From Metopolophium dirhodum (Eukaryota; Arthropoda; Insecta; Hemiptera; Aphididae): a stretch of 64,000 nucleotides of DNA. A program made the position numbers and the translations under genes. Positions 38,925-51,645 of the stretch are shown here, piece by piece. How positions within the stretch are numbered: position 1 is the stretch's first letter; every line of letters begins with the position of its first letter. The notes beneath the pieces were generated by a model that was not told the DNA's origin, did not search any database, and saw nothing but the letters and a program-made list of their open reading frames with translations. The stretch covers positions 22,534,241 to 22,598,240 of the forward strand of contig NC_083565.1 of the NCBI RefSeq assembly GCF_019925205.1, in the 5' to 3' direction.

Positions 38925-39573
38925 TATATATGTATATGAGTAGGTTTACAACCTTTACCTGCAGCTGCTAGGGTCCTCCTTCACACACACATAACTGATA
39001 AGCACACCCAAGCCCCCACCCCCACGAATTAGTCTATGACAATATAAATTATATTATAAGTTGGAATATATAATATAATATAATATGGTTGGAATATCGA
39101 TGCATTTTGCATTGTTTTCCGAAGCTATATCGCGATGCTCGTCTTATAATATTATACACTTGTGTACTGATTATAACATATTTTTGAATCAGAATAACTA
39201 GTTTTATTTTTTCATTTTATAGAGCATTTTATGATTTTTGGGCAATTAACAGTTTAACACTAAAATCCTGTTTTCTAGTTTTGTTTTAAGAATTTTACTT
39301 GAATAAGTGAAGTCATGAAAAAATGTTTTGGTTCAAAACTTGTTTAAAATAAAAAATAAAGTGCATTATTTTGATTTTTTAGGCCATTACATTCCCTGCA
39401 GTCCTACTTATAACACGCATTATAAATGACTAGTTAAAACTTTAAAACATGACAAAAAAACCTTATACATATTATATAAATCTTACTTTTATAAAACTTA
39501 TGTTTATTGGTACTTTCTACTATATGATGTCCGTATTATAATAATAATTTGTAATTCAACTTATATTATACAG

Positions 39574-39662
39574 GTACGTACACGAGACACGTGGTCAGAT
39601 TACTAATTTTTCCAACTCTGTTGTGTGGTATTTCGGTGATTATAGCATTAAGCGGTTCGTCC
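39574..39662 (+). CDS. Candidate exon: hydrophobic leader segment
   Basis: The segment is 89 nt between ttatattatacag and gtgagtca. In the frame that leaves in phase 0 it encodes 29 residues with a basic start (TYTRHVVR), a hydrophobic core (LLIFPTLLCGISVIIAL) and SGSS, like a signal peptide or signal anchor. There is no in-frame ATG, so an upstream exon would have to supply it. Confidence 0.25.
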
Positions 39663-42600
39663 GTGAGTCATAATATTTAATGTATAGCTTAAAAGCGAAC
39701 AAAACGGACACAGAAACACTATACAAAGTGTTACAAACCGGCTGGCGATAAGACGTTTCGTAAAATATACAAACGGAATCGATAGGTAACATTTATGGTA
39801 CGGCTGCAGTTACCGTGTAACATTGTAATAGTATAATATAATATTATACTGCACATAATATGTCATTGCGAAAACTAAATTAACGCGGAATCGACGGCTG
39901 CGGTGGTAACATGATGGTGGAGGACCGCATTCTCTGTGAAATTTTTTTGTCCGTTTAGGGGGCCTGCTCGCGTGTCTTTAATAAGGGGCAATATTTAGGC
40001 AATATGCAATTTCGTTGCCGCCGCCTATGGCATTTGTGTCAGTCGTCTGTGATGATTAGTGTGAGTATCTACGCGCGCACTGCATGTGCCCACATGTCAA
40101 CGGCACCGCCGACCAAAAATAAAATGCATGCTTTTTTGCTCAAAACACAAGGAATAAATAGCTCTCACGCATCGTAGTGTTCTGATTTGATAAACTTTTT
40201 TTTCGTTAGAAAGGGAGCACAAAACAAACATAATAAAAATAACAAAATCTTGTGGAAATTGATCGTATTTAAAGTCGTATTATATGGTATAGAAATAGAA
40301 TCTTGAAAATCCAAGTTCAATCCGCCCTGTAAGAGGCGTTTATCTTTCAAAAAAAAAAAAATATTGAAATCGGATCATTACGAGGCTTGAGAGTTTTTCC
40401 TGTAAGGCATGTTTTTGAGCAGAAAAACAGGTTACGTGCAGGCCCCTTAAGTCTCGTCTGCCTCGTCAGGACACGCTCAATATTTTATCGTGCCGAAAAA
40501 CACACGACCAGCAGCGGACCGCGTATATTAACTGTTATTAAGTACACGTTTAGGTACCAAGTCCTAACCAAACTTACCATACGTACAAATGTACAATACG
40601 TTCCTAACCTAATCTACAGAGTGCCTAATAGTTTAAGTGTAGCTCAGTTCACGGGAAAATCGTCGTCGATGTACCTCTCTTGGTGAAAAGTTAAGAGAGT
40701 AGTTTAAAAAATATACCTAAAAAAATCTCATCTGCGATTTTTGGTTGCCCGTCAAGGCCTAATTATTATTTCACAAAACTATAGTTACGCTGACAACGAT
40801 ATGTTGCCCGTGAACTAAGATACACTAAAACCGAAATACATCACTCAAATCGATATACAGTGTCACAGGAAGACCTCACAGATAAATGACTTTTGTTATA
40901 ATCAATATATTTTTAGATTTTTTTTATATATAATTTATAGTCACTTGCGCTACACGTGTAATATAAAAAAAAATATTTTTTTTTTATTACAAAAAATAAA
41001 AAATTTAATATTTGATTTAAATTTTTTTGGTAAAGTTCAAAATAGCTGATTTGTAAATCTGTTATCTGATTATAAGAACCATTTTAATGGTAAAAACAAA
41101 GTCAAGTAGTTTTTTTTAGAATTTTTCAAAATATCAATATTTTCTGAGTAAATTAATTTACAACGTAATAACTTTTTTTTAAATATTTTTTTTTAAGAAA
41201 TTTCTAGACATGAGTATATTTCTTAAATTATTTACTAACCATAATATGGTATAATATATTATAATTTTCATAATTTTTGTTATAGTGGCGACATACGTAT
41301 ATGTATAATTTTATCAAAAACGTATTGCGTAAAAATTACCACTTGTTTTTCTTGGCGCTTTCTAAAACGTTTTGAATTTTTTAATTTCGACCTTCCGAAA
41401 GTACCAATTAGATTTACTTTTCTATCAAAAAAGATGCTGATCTCTAAAATTGGAGCATTTTTACTACCCAAAATGTTGTTGACAGACAGAAAAAAATCCA
41501 CTTACCATGGTAAAATTAATACACTCTTTTGCTCCGCTCAGAATTTAATATTACGAACAATTTAATCGAGTAGTAGTGCATGTTCTATGTTAACTATTAC
41601 CTATAGGATTAGCATTAGTTATAAAAGTGTAGAAACCATACAGTTTTAATAAATTATTTGTATTATGCTGTATTTTTGAAAACATAAGTTGCTTTCGATC
41701 ATTCAAAATCCAACCGATTTTATAATTTTAAAAACCAAAAAAAGATTTTAAGGGTTTTACGAAAAACATTTTTAGGCCTTGGTAACAGGGAGGCTATTAG
41801 TCGTTTATACATACAAAAAAAACTGTACTAGAATATCTGCATTATATATCGAATTAGAGTTACTTACTTTCCAATTAGTAAACATACTGTAACAGGTGCA
41901 ATATTACCGTATTTATTTTTTATTTAATCATTAAAAAGTACATATACATATATATTGTTTACCGAAAAAAACTGTCAAACCGTGAAATTATATTTTACGA
42001 AGGCTGTGCATAAATTATTTTATTTATATTAACTTAAACAAATTTATCACAAAATAATTCTATCTATAATAATTGTAATACCTTGTTTTTGAAATTGTAT
42101 TATATAGTATTGTTATCTATGTGTAGTTATGAATTTTAGATATTAATTTTACACGGAAAAAAAAATTGCCTAGGAAAAACATTTTTTTTCTTTTCCAAAG
42201 TGGTCCATTGAAAATTATCGTGCCCGGGGCCCCCAGTCATTAGCCAGACCGACACTGACGTGTACCTACCTACACCAACAATGTACGATATGACAACGAC
42301 AACAACGGCGACTACGACGGCGGAAAATGACATCGTCGTCGTGTCCGCGTCCGCGCGCGGCGCACGATTTCCGATGGTGGATTTATGGGCCGCGTGTTTC
42401 CGAGTAAACGCCGTAAAAAAAAATAATAATAATAATAATAAAAAGAGACAAAAACGAAATGCCGTCGGCGTGTGTATAGGTGCATAATAATATCGTATAG
42501 ACCCCGAACGGCGTGCGCATGTACGGAAGGAAAACCGTATTATATTATTAAAATAAAAAATAAAACCCGGTCGTCGTGGAGGTATTATATTATATTGTGG

Positions 42601-43114
42601 GTATAACATTGTATTAATATCGAGAATAGGGCATAATATAATATTATATAGTAGCACGCTCTGTATATATAGGTACGTTATGCGCAGGAACCTATCTATA
42701 TTCTATGTATATTCTATATTATAATATAAGTGTGTGTGTGTGTGTACGAGGCATATGATATACGTACGGGAGCCGTATATGCATATAGTTTCGCGGAGAT
42801 CGACGCATAATATAATAATAATATGTTATATTATTATAATAATATATATTATATTACTTGTCGTCGTCGTCGTCGTACACACCGAGGAAAAGGAAACGCG
42901 TGTACCTATACCGTCATGTACAGATATATATATATATATGTAAAAGTATTTCCTTCCATTTTGTATTTCGCGTCATCACGACCTGATCCGGAGCGCAGCC
43001 TCTCTCGCGATATATTATTATTATTATTATTATGCGACCCGCCGGAGGTTCCAAGCCGGGCTACCGGGCTCGACTTGCGGTAGAGATCATATTATGCATA
43101 TATATAAATAAGTG

Positions 43115-43172
<58 letters not shown>

Positions 43173-46100
43173 ACTGTGCAGTAGGGCCAAGTATCCGCGT
43201 CATCGTGACCAGACGACATCACGGTTGCCGAGCACTGCTGCACAATAATATTGTAATAACGTACATTTACGTACACGATTGCTGCTGTTGACGGAAATGT
43301 ACCTACGTAAACAGTATACCTCACTGTATACGATAATATGACATTATATACAAACACAATATAATATATACCATAACGCGACATTAGCATATTTTATTAT
43401 CAATGTCGTTTGATTTTCCATCGTCGAAATCGGAAAATCCAGTACATCATCGATATAGCTATAGGTATCTGGTACAGGAATCGAGTCGATGCGGGTACCT
43501 ATATAATATAAATACATAATATTATTATCTGGAACGTAATATAACATCAAACATGTATATAATGTGTGCTAGCGTAATGCGGAACTCCTTTTTTCGATCG
43601 GCAGTATGGCAGGCTTGACGAACGAATAGCACCCACCCATCAGGCTTGATGCATTTATTTTTATTTTTTTTTTTTGATATAAGCTCAAAAAATATCTGGA
43701 CTTGCACTTTAGGTGACTAAGCAGGGGGGATATCAATTTGAAATCATTAAAAAACAATGTTTTTTTAAACACCTATATATATTTTTAATATTTTAAAACT
43801 TTTAATACATTTTGAATATTTTAACTTTGTGAATGACACCATAGATTTTTCGTTTCATTTTTCAAAGCAAAATAATTTTCTGACAATGTTCTTTTTTTTT
43901 AAAGTACTTTAGTTTAAATAAATACAACCTGTAATTCATTTATTACAATAAGCCTGTGTGCATATATATAATATATATTTATAACACGAGACGAAGAGAC
44001 GCCCAGAGAAAAGTAGCCACTTATGAAAAAGGTTAGCGATTTCGATTTAGCAAAAATTTAAAAATACAAGGTTGCATATTTCTTAATATCGGTTGCTTAA
44101 AGTTGCAAATTAGTTGCAAAATATTGGTATAACTTCGTTGTAATTATCATAACATTATCATACCTAATATAGTTTTATAAGTAAGTACCTATATGAGTTT
44201 ATGACGTTATATTAATAATTTAATTTAATTTAATAATAAATTTAGCGTAGTGATACAGCACAACAACAATCGATTTTTGTCCCAAAGGTAAATCACGGTT
44301 GAAATTACGTTTTTATGATATCCGTGTGTCACATAATATTATACTGATGACATTTTACTATGCGTCGCCGGCGTATAGTCGTTATTGTCAGAAAGTAAAA
44401 TAATAATTATTACTTCCGAACGACCACTCGTCGGCTATTGTGCACTTGTGCAGTGTACCTATTATGTATATAAAACTATAAACGCATAATAATTATTATA
44501 CTCTCGGCACGCGTTAATTTTTTTTTCAATATATAATTTCGTGTACCTACCTATATTATATTATGTTGCACACATAATCTCGTACACACAAGTACGACTT
44601 GTAAGTACCTATACTGCTGCAGGCTATACTTCTGTAGTTTAACCATCGTCAAGTCCAAAACGCGCGTGTTACCCGTGGTGTTATCCATACTATTATACGT
44701 TCGTATACTGTACACACATTAAGCGTATAACAATAATAGTAATATGCGTAATAATATATTGTTATAATATATACGCCTTTCACGGCATTCAAGTTGGCGA
44801 GACGACGACAGCTTTGTTATGTAATGTCGGCTGTGCGTATACCTATATAATGAGATTCGCTAACCCAACCGTTGCACATGCGCGGCGCCGACCCAAAAGG
44901 ATAAACACATCTATAATAAATATTAATGATAATAATAATAATACTTTATCAAGGTGTGTGGTGACAAAGTTTAACGGATACGTAATGTTATAGGTACTCA
45001 ATTCGATAACGCGCTTGCCGGTATAAAATAGGTAACAATTTTACCAATTTCAATACTATCTACTCGCGATAATTTTCAACCATGTCAGCACGAACAATAA
45101 CGCCACAACATACAATATTTTATTAGTTATGTAACACGGAATGGAATAAAAATGTAAATTACTAGGCCGGAAAAAAAATTCTGATTGTTCAAATCCTTTT
45201 GGGTGTGACTCGCTGCGGAAGCAATGTCTTTTTAAATATATAAATCATATTATTTTAATTTATAGCCGTTGAGACTAGCTTGTGATTACGCGAACAGTAT
45301 ATTATCAGGTATAGGCAATCTATCTGCGGTGGATTGCGGACCCGGCGAGGTGAGTGCGTAAGTTTATATAATTTAACTCTTAAGCATATCGAAGTTATAC
45401 CAAGTTTGTCGTTTTTACTTAATCCAACCTACGGCGGATTGGATGCGATCCGGTGGTTATTCATCGCCCGGCAAACAATTACCAATTAATGCAAAACCTT
45501 TTCTTTCTTACTCTATTTGTACACCTATTATTTTATAACGATATTGTAGTAGAATTTTGTCAAACACTAAGACTAGTAACAGGTAAAATTACCATTATAA
45601 TATAGGTACACATTATTTACTAACCATATGTATGAACACATGTATCTAGTTATATAAACAAAAAAAAATAAAAACACTAATTTCTACTATTACTATTATA
45701 ATCTGCAACCAATGGAAACCATTTAACCATTTTTATTAAGCAAAAAAAAGTTTCAATTTCCACCGTATTCCAATTTGATTTTACTGGACAGATTGCGCTC
45801 GCTCGGACAATTTAAATCAAAAACATCACTAAATTTGTTGTGTAAACCCACCTTGGGATGGTCTCAAGGTAACCATAGTCGCAAATAGGTGGGGGGCTGG
45901 GGGGACTTAGCCACCCCTAGAATTTATATAGCCTCCCCAAAAACTAATAAGAGTATCAAGTATAGACCTGAGATACAGCCCCCCTTCAAATTTCAAACAC
46001 TATTTACACCTATGAATGTTACGACTAATGACTAACTTTAAATGGCTATAACAATAAAACTATCCACGAAATTCTGATTGTAAACAGTGCAGCAGCAGTT

Positions 46101-47061
46101 TGTTTGTGAGAGTTGAGATTTACGTCTACTAATTATGTCTATTATTACTATTATGATCTGTAAGATGTAACCGATGACAATCATTCATAAACAAAAACAA
46201 AACGACACCGTAATAATACGGCCACACGACCTCTGATATTTTTTTCCTTTTACTCGGCTCCTAAGGGTCGTAGTTTGATGTTAAATAGCCCATAACCTTT
46301 CTAAAAAATTGTGCTACTAAATGCAAAAAGAATTTCCAAATCCGACTGGTAGAACCAGACATTACCTCCACCATACATCTGAATGCCTAGTATATAGATA
46401 GGTGATATGAATAATCAAACCGCACCGCCGATACGTCATATATATAGTATCACGTATATGCTGCACGGATACCGTGGTAACGGTGAAACTCTTTGGAAAT
46501 CCTACTGCAAGGAAGTCCTCCCGCGCGTGGCGTATACTCTTCCGAGAAACGTATACCGTGAAACTTCTGAGCGGGAAATACCGATATTTTCCGTCGGCCA
46601 GTCTTGGGAATACGCTCTTTGTCTGCGGTTCTCGATCAAACCCCGCTTTAGCGTCACCAATCATCCGCCTGCAAGTGCATAATAGGTATAGAATACGTCA
46701 TGTATAATATTATATAACATTGTTTTAGTCATAACACGAACTATAAGAAATATGCTCAACACGATCATAGTTCGCGCATGTACATCGACTTTTGTGCGCA
46801 TACTGCATCGAATAAGATAAATTATAATATATATACACGTGACGTCAACTTGAGTTGATTATTATAGGTATATTATTATTACCAACTGTAAATTACGTAT
46901 TTATATAATAAATTGCCCCTTAAAAAATATCCGCACTCTCATCATCGAGCATACTTCTTTTTCCTAATATTATTATACTGTGATTTTAGTGGTGTGCAGT
47001 GCGCGACGACATTCCGGTCCGTATAGGATCGAGAAACTCGTCTCCCGTTTTCCGAGGATAA
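39574..47061 (+). CDS. Candidate small secreted-peptide gene (three exon-like segments)
   Basis: Segments 39574-39662, 45266-45349 and 46990-47061 have good acceptors and donors and join without a frame break (phases 1-0, 0-0, 0-stop). The reading is a hydrophobic leader-like stretch (VVRLLIFPTLLCGISVIIAL), then PLRLACDYANS and NLSAVDCGPGE, then WCAVRDDIPVRIG and a stop at 47059. The pattern CxxGExCAVR...RIG is the first half of the CART neuropeptide signature, but the following Cys residues of CART are absent. No start codon is identified; it would need another upstream exon. An alternative donor at 45309 changes the last frame. This may be a diverged or decayed peptide gene, or chance. Confidence 0.3.
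39663..45265. other. AT-rich stretch between candidate exons
   Basis: It contains poly-T/A-rich repeat-like DNA at about 40860-41900, a GC-rich patch at 42280-42420 and the (GT)n at 43117. Open frames here are short and mostly low complexity. I see no supported gene. Confidence 0.4.
43117..43171. repeat. (GT)n microsatellite, 27 units
   Basis: An uninterrupted GT run preceded by a TA-rich stretch, in intergenic DNA. Confidence 0.95.
45266..45349 (+). CDS. Candidate exon of small peptide gene, central
   Basis: The segment is 84 nt between ttttaatttatag and the strong donor gtgagtgcgtaag. It is open in only one frame, phase 0 to phase 0, reading PLRLACDYANSIL and NLSAVDCGPGE. The local base composition is more GC-rich than its flanks. 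A weaker internal donor (TCAG|gtatag) lies at 45309. Confidence 0.35.
45874..46014. mobile_element. Short inverted-repeat MITE, 141 bp
   Basis: CATAGTCGCAAATAG at the left and CTATTTACACCTATG at the right form imperfect terminal inverted repeats. Subterminal G-rich (ggtggggggctgggggg) and C-rich (cagccccccttcaaa) tracts are also complementary, so the whole unit can fold back. It lies in the intron between the two best exons of the candidate peptide gene. Confidence 0.55.
46990..47061 (+). CDS. Candidate last exon of small peptide gene
   Basis: The acceptor region (cttctttttcctaatattat ... gattttag) has a pyrimidine tract and a ctaat branch-like site. The reading WCAVRDDIPVRIGSRNSSP continues to FRG and TAA. 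GC-rich sequence continues about 45 nt beyond the stop. A different frame stays open to 47228, so the coding end is uncertain. Confidence 0.33.
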   Translation, partial: WCAVRDDIPVRIGSRNSSPVFRG

Positions 47062-47300
47062 CGCATGCCGGGAGGCGTGCATCAAGACAAGAAGACGCAA
47101 ATCAGTCACCCATAATAATGTATTATAGATTATTCACAAGCTCCTTGAAAACGAAGATTCCTCGAATAAGTACCTACGCCTCTATACGACCGTTGTTTAC
47201 TGCAATCGATTGTCTTAACATAAAATAGTGTGATACGCGTACACTGCAGTGTACCTATCTTCACACTGATCGTATAGGTATATAACATACCGCGTAGGTA

Positions 47301-47322
47301 TCTATATATTATATAAAAATGA

Positions 47323-47368
<46 letters not shown>

Positions 47369-47637
47369 TTTATGCATTCCTAAACGGCTGGATGTTGATG
47401 AAATTTGGTACAGAGATGGATTAGACCTCTGGGCAGAAGATGGGCTAATTTTAAAAAGGGAGAGGACCAACTCCCGGGAGGTGCTTAATCAGAGATTTTG
47501 AGATTTCCGATGGAAATTTTCGATTGTAATTATGGTTGCCACGAGTTTTAAAGCTATTATAATAATAACAATAATAATATCTTATTCATATAGAGTTGGC
47601 ATTTTTAATGGGCAACGAAGTGCACGGGATCAGCCAG
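47301..47637 (+). mobile_element. Helitron-like non-autonomous element
   Basis: It starts TCTATATATTATATAAAAAT after an A and ends with GCACGGGATCAGCCAG before a T, the A|T insertion site typical of Helitrons; the usual CTAG end is CCAG here. The interior contains a TG microsatellite after the TTTGTCTG motif and the phrase GATGAAATTTGGTACAGAGA, which I associate with widespread arthropod elements of this kind. No coding capacity. Confidence 0.5.
47332..47366. repeat. (TG)n microsatellite within the Helitron-like element
   Basis: A TG run directly after the TTTGTC motif. In related elements a microsatellite at this point is common, which supports the element call. Confidence 0.85.
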
Positions 47638-50600
47638 TATTTAATAATATAAGATCTGCTGCAGTGGTATTGTATTATTATTACACGATATACATAATAT
47701 TAATTGTATGTATATTGTAGCCCAACACGGAATAACTGCGTTTGGAGCGGTGGGACAAAAGGCGTTAAATACTAAACGTTTGGCGCCGAGATGTCTCCCT
47801 CCCGTTCAATCGCGGTCTAGTGTTTGGCGATGGTAAAAAGTAAAAACATGTATTATAATATCGATATAATATACATCCCGATGATACGTGACTATATAGG
47901 CATCAAACTCGTATCGTCTAGAAAATAATAAACACTAAAGAATTATAGACGGACATAATATTTTCCTACATGTTTTCAACATTGTAATATCTGTTCGCTC
48001 TCGAAATATAGACCCTCCCACTGGGCATACCGCGGCAGTTTATTATAATAGAGGTTTGTAAGACATTATGTATTCGACGGTTATCTACATATTATCATGA
48101 TATACAATATACCTACGTTTTCACACTATAATAAACTACGGTCCATAATACTATGCACACATCACGGCTGCAAATGGTTATAACGAAACTCGTATAATAT
48201 AAAATATTATTACATTATATACGTCGATTATTATTTTTATATATTATTATTATAAATCCTATGGACGGTGTATTATTGGCGCGTGAGCACGTGATATAAA
48301 ATCACGTGATGTATGATTAATGAATTTTGAGTTTTGTAATAATTACGGGTTTAACGGTAGGTGAGAATACATTACAGACGATCGCTATCGACTGGTTTGT
48401 TTTTAATTTGATATTCGTAAACGATATAAGCGCGTATCATAATATTATACGAACCACGAACGGTATTAATAATATATATTGCATTATACCTGTACGCATT
48501 GACTCAAATGTCTCACGCGTTCCCCGGTATGCCCACTATTCATCGTAGTATTATATACTTGTAGGCATGCACGTGAAATAATGTGATGTTTAATATTATT
48601 GCTGTTGTCGACGGTAAAAAACACTATGATATAAATAAGCACGTCCTTGAGAAATCACCTTTGAAGGGAAAAACACGCACGCGAAATACATTTGTTTTCG
48701 TTTTCTACACACACACACTCGTACACAAAACGCGTATTCGCTAATAAACTATATATTGGCACGCGGTCGCCACTGTCGTTCCTTACTGCAGTAATAATAC
48801 GCATACAAACACACGCGCGCACATTTATGCACATGTATTGTACACGTATATAGGTAAGCACTGCGCAGCACACAATAATATTATAATATTATATACGCCT
48901 TTAAACAGTCGATACGGAGTTTGTTTTGTTCTCATTTCAAATCTGATATTCTAATTTCCATCTCCCACACGACTCTCTCGCGCCGGTCGTACACGGCAGC
49001 AGCACCAGCAGGTGACACTGACCTCTTAAGCACACACACACACCGGCATAGTATATACGTATATACTTATACATGTGAACGCGCGCGTTCCTTAGAGCCG
49101 CTCGCTGTTGGTGGCCGATTCAGCGCGCCACTGTGGCTTCCCCGGTCGTATGGTCGAGTATATATAATATAGAAACTAGATTACTGACCTCAGATATCTG
49201 CAAAGTTGCTGCTGTGCGGCGTATAGGGGATAAAAAAAAAAAAAAAAAAAAACGTGTATAAATAAAATAAATAATGGTTACCACACGTCGTCGTTGTGAA
49301 ACGCCATGCGGAGATATACGCCTGTACGTACCGAACGCCGAGCAGTCAGCCACCGTATATACCCCACGACTGCTGCAGGATCGTTCAAATATTGGGTTTA
49401 GAAAACTGGCGGGCGACGGTTGCGTATTCATATTACACCTGACCTATAGATGACAATATTCCAAGGTATATTGCGCGCCTTGAACATTGGCGGTCCGCTA
49501 CGTTTTCTCGAAAATCGCGAGAGTCAATACCGTACCTATGCACTGCAGCAGGCTACATAATATAATCCATAACATTATAATATATCATTAGGCATATAAA
49601 TATGTATAGGTATATCGTGTAAGGCCTTTTTGCATTTCGCCTCTTTGTATGCGACTTTTTTTAATTATCTTTATAACGACTGCGATACGTGGTGATATAT
49701 ATAGTAACATCGATTTAATTATTACGCGCGTTTACGGGTTTCTGTCGAAACTTGTGAAACAGTGGGCGGGGCTGACGTCTGAAGGACGGAGGGGTGGAGT
49801 TGCGTGTTTCTCTGCTGCGCGGCGATTGCGCTACACCTCGTAAGACACGCATTGTTTACTAGGCATAAGTACTTGTCATCGTAATACCACGACGACGACG
49901 AAGTCCGTACATTTTCAATTCGATGTCTCGTATTGTATCGCATGTCCTCCTGTGAAAGAGTGAAAGTGTGAAACAATTTCTGCGATCCGCGTACAATATA
50001 TTTTGCCATTTCTAGAATAGAAAAACACCGCATCGGGCCAGCTGCATCCTTGAAGGGCGATGTGAAAACGCAACGACTGCAGACAATAATGCACTCTCTT
50101 ACCTGCCGCCAACTTTCGTCGATCGACAAGCGCGCGCCAGGGAAACAATCGGATCGCACGCCCAAACAGGGTCACTGCTGCAGGTTTAATGACACTGCAG
50201 TACGATATTGTGATTATATTATTATTATTGTTAAAAAATAGAGAAGCTCTTGTATACGAAGCGCGCGGGGCTTATAAAAATATAAACATACCTCACATGT
50301 CGTCGTTTCGTTGAACTCCGTGACCCTGAATTTGAAGCGCACACATAAGTGTATACATACCCGGGATCTTTATCTTTTTTCCTCCTCCACTCATCTACTT
50401 TTTATTTTTTTTTTTTATCTGGTATTTTTCTTTATACGACGACGACGGGTATTAATATTGACCCATGGTGTTCTTTACACACGGCATACCGCATGTCGTC
50501 GTACATACCTTGAGTATTAAAATATAGGTATAGGTATTTACGCGTTTTATTATTATTGTTTATGACAGCGGTCCGCCTATAGCTGTTATTATTATCAATA

Positions 50601-51432
50601 TTGTGCACGCGCCCAACAATAAATTATCATATTCCAGCACGGGCCCGCGCGAAATACAAATCGGTCGATTGTCACCCCCGTCGCTCTCGTCATCGCACGC
50701 GCTGCATAATATAATAGGTATACGCGAAAAACCGTCGACGACTAAATTTTTATGTGGGTAGGTACTATATACCACCTCTATGCGCATACATATTATATGG
50801 TCGCAATAGGCACGCCACAATAACCCCGTACCTAAATACTACCTACACCTTTATACCGAACCAACGAAAAGGAAAAAAAAAATGGGTTCATTAAAACCAA
50901 AGCGCGCGCGGTATGCGCACAATACATACCTAGGTTATACATATTATTATATATATTTAATATGCGTATATTATATCGGAATTGCAGCAAAAACGGGAAT
51001 AAAATAACGTAAACGAAACAAAGGGAAACGTTCACTTCATTGTTCTTGTATTCTTAACCCTGCAGAGATCTCGGTGTACAGATGACCTATTCCGTGTATT
51101 ATGAGACCTCCGTGCCGGAGAATATATAAGCGCATATAATATAAGTTTTATCTAGTCTGGTGCACCGGCACCGGGCACACCAGCACCGGTGCGCAGCGCA
51201 GTGTTATTGGCTAATGCGCTTCTTCTTATGCAAGGATGGGTGTGTGTGTGTGTATATATATACATACATAAACGTTGACCCATAAATAACAGGCAGACCT
51301 CTATTGTCAACGCTACCGTTTTTTCTAAAGGGAGAGAGTGAGAGAGAGTGAGGGGGGTGGAGAGACAGAAAAAGAAATAAGGTCTTATAAACACACACAC
51401 ATAAGCGTTTATATACCTACTTATATATATTA
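47638..51432. other. Intergenic stretch, no supported gene
   Basis: GC-richer patches occur at about 48950-49140, 49320-49430 and 49750-50180 and leave overlapping open frames on both strands (the longest, 147 codons, at 50165-49722 minus). None shows a recognisable domain or credible splice context. It ends at the TRMT61A poly(A) signal. Confidence 0.4.
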
Positions 51433-51645
51433 TTTATTTCATATAATATATATATATATATAGCGCCAGTACAATGGAACGGTCGCGGGCGCAATACACA
51501 CGCATGTCATACGTATATACGCGTATCGATGTATAATAATTGTACGTAAAAAATAATAATACAGACAATAATATAATATATAACGATAAACCGGAGACGT
51601 CTCTACCCCGGCAAAATCCTACGATACATGCTGCAGCCGAAGTTT
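51433..51645 (-). terminator. TRMT61A: TRMT61A 3'UTR with poly(A) signal
   Basis: Downstream of the stop on the minus strand, AATAAA occurs at 51438-51433, about 210 nt after the TGA. This gives a short 3'UTR of typical insect length. A (TA)n tract lies between. Confidence 0.45.

Larger units (their letters stand above)
36673..39573. other. Intergenic stretch with CpG-rich patch
   Basis: It holds the second duplicated block, an (ATT)n run, a GC-rich patch at about 37580-37910 with a good donor-like site (gcagca|gtgagt near 37753), the 50-codon frame at 38112 and the SINE. The GC-rich patch could be a promoter or first exon, but no start codon with matching phase was found. Confidence 0.35.

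Noticed and set aside
42136..42657. 173-codon minus-strand frame
   Set aside because: It is rich in Ile/Tyr/Phe/Val repeats from TA and triplet repeats, with no domain; typical of chance frames in AT-rich DNA.
49722..50165. 147-codon minus-strand frame in intergenic DNA
   Set aside because: The composition is plausible, but there is no known motif, no splice context and competing frames are open on both strands. The evidence is too weak for a gene.
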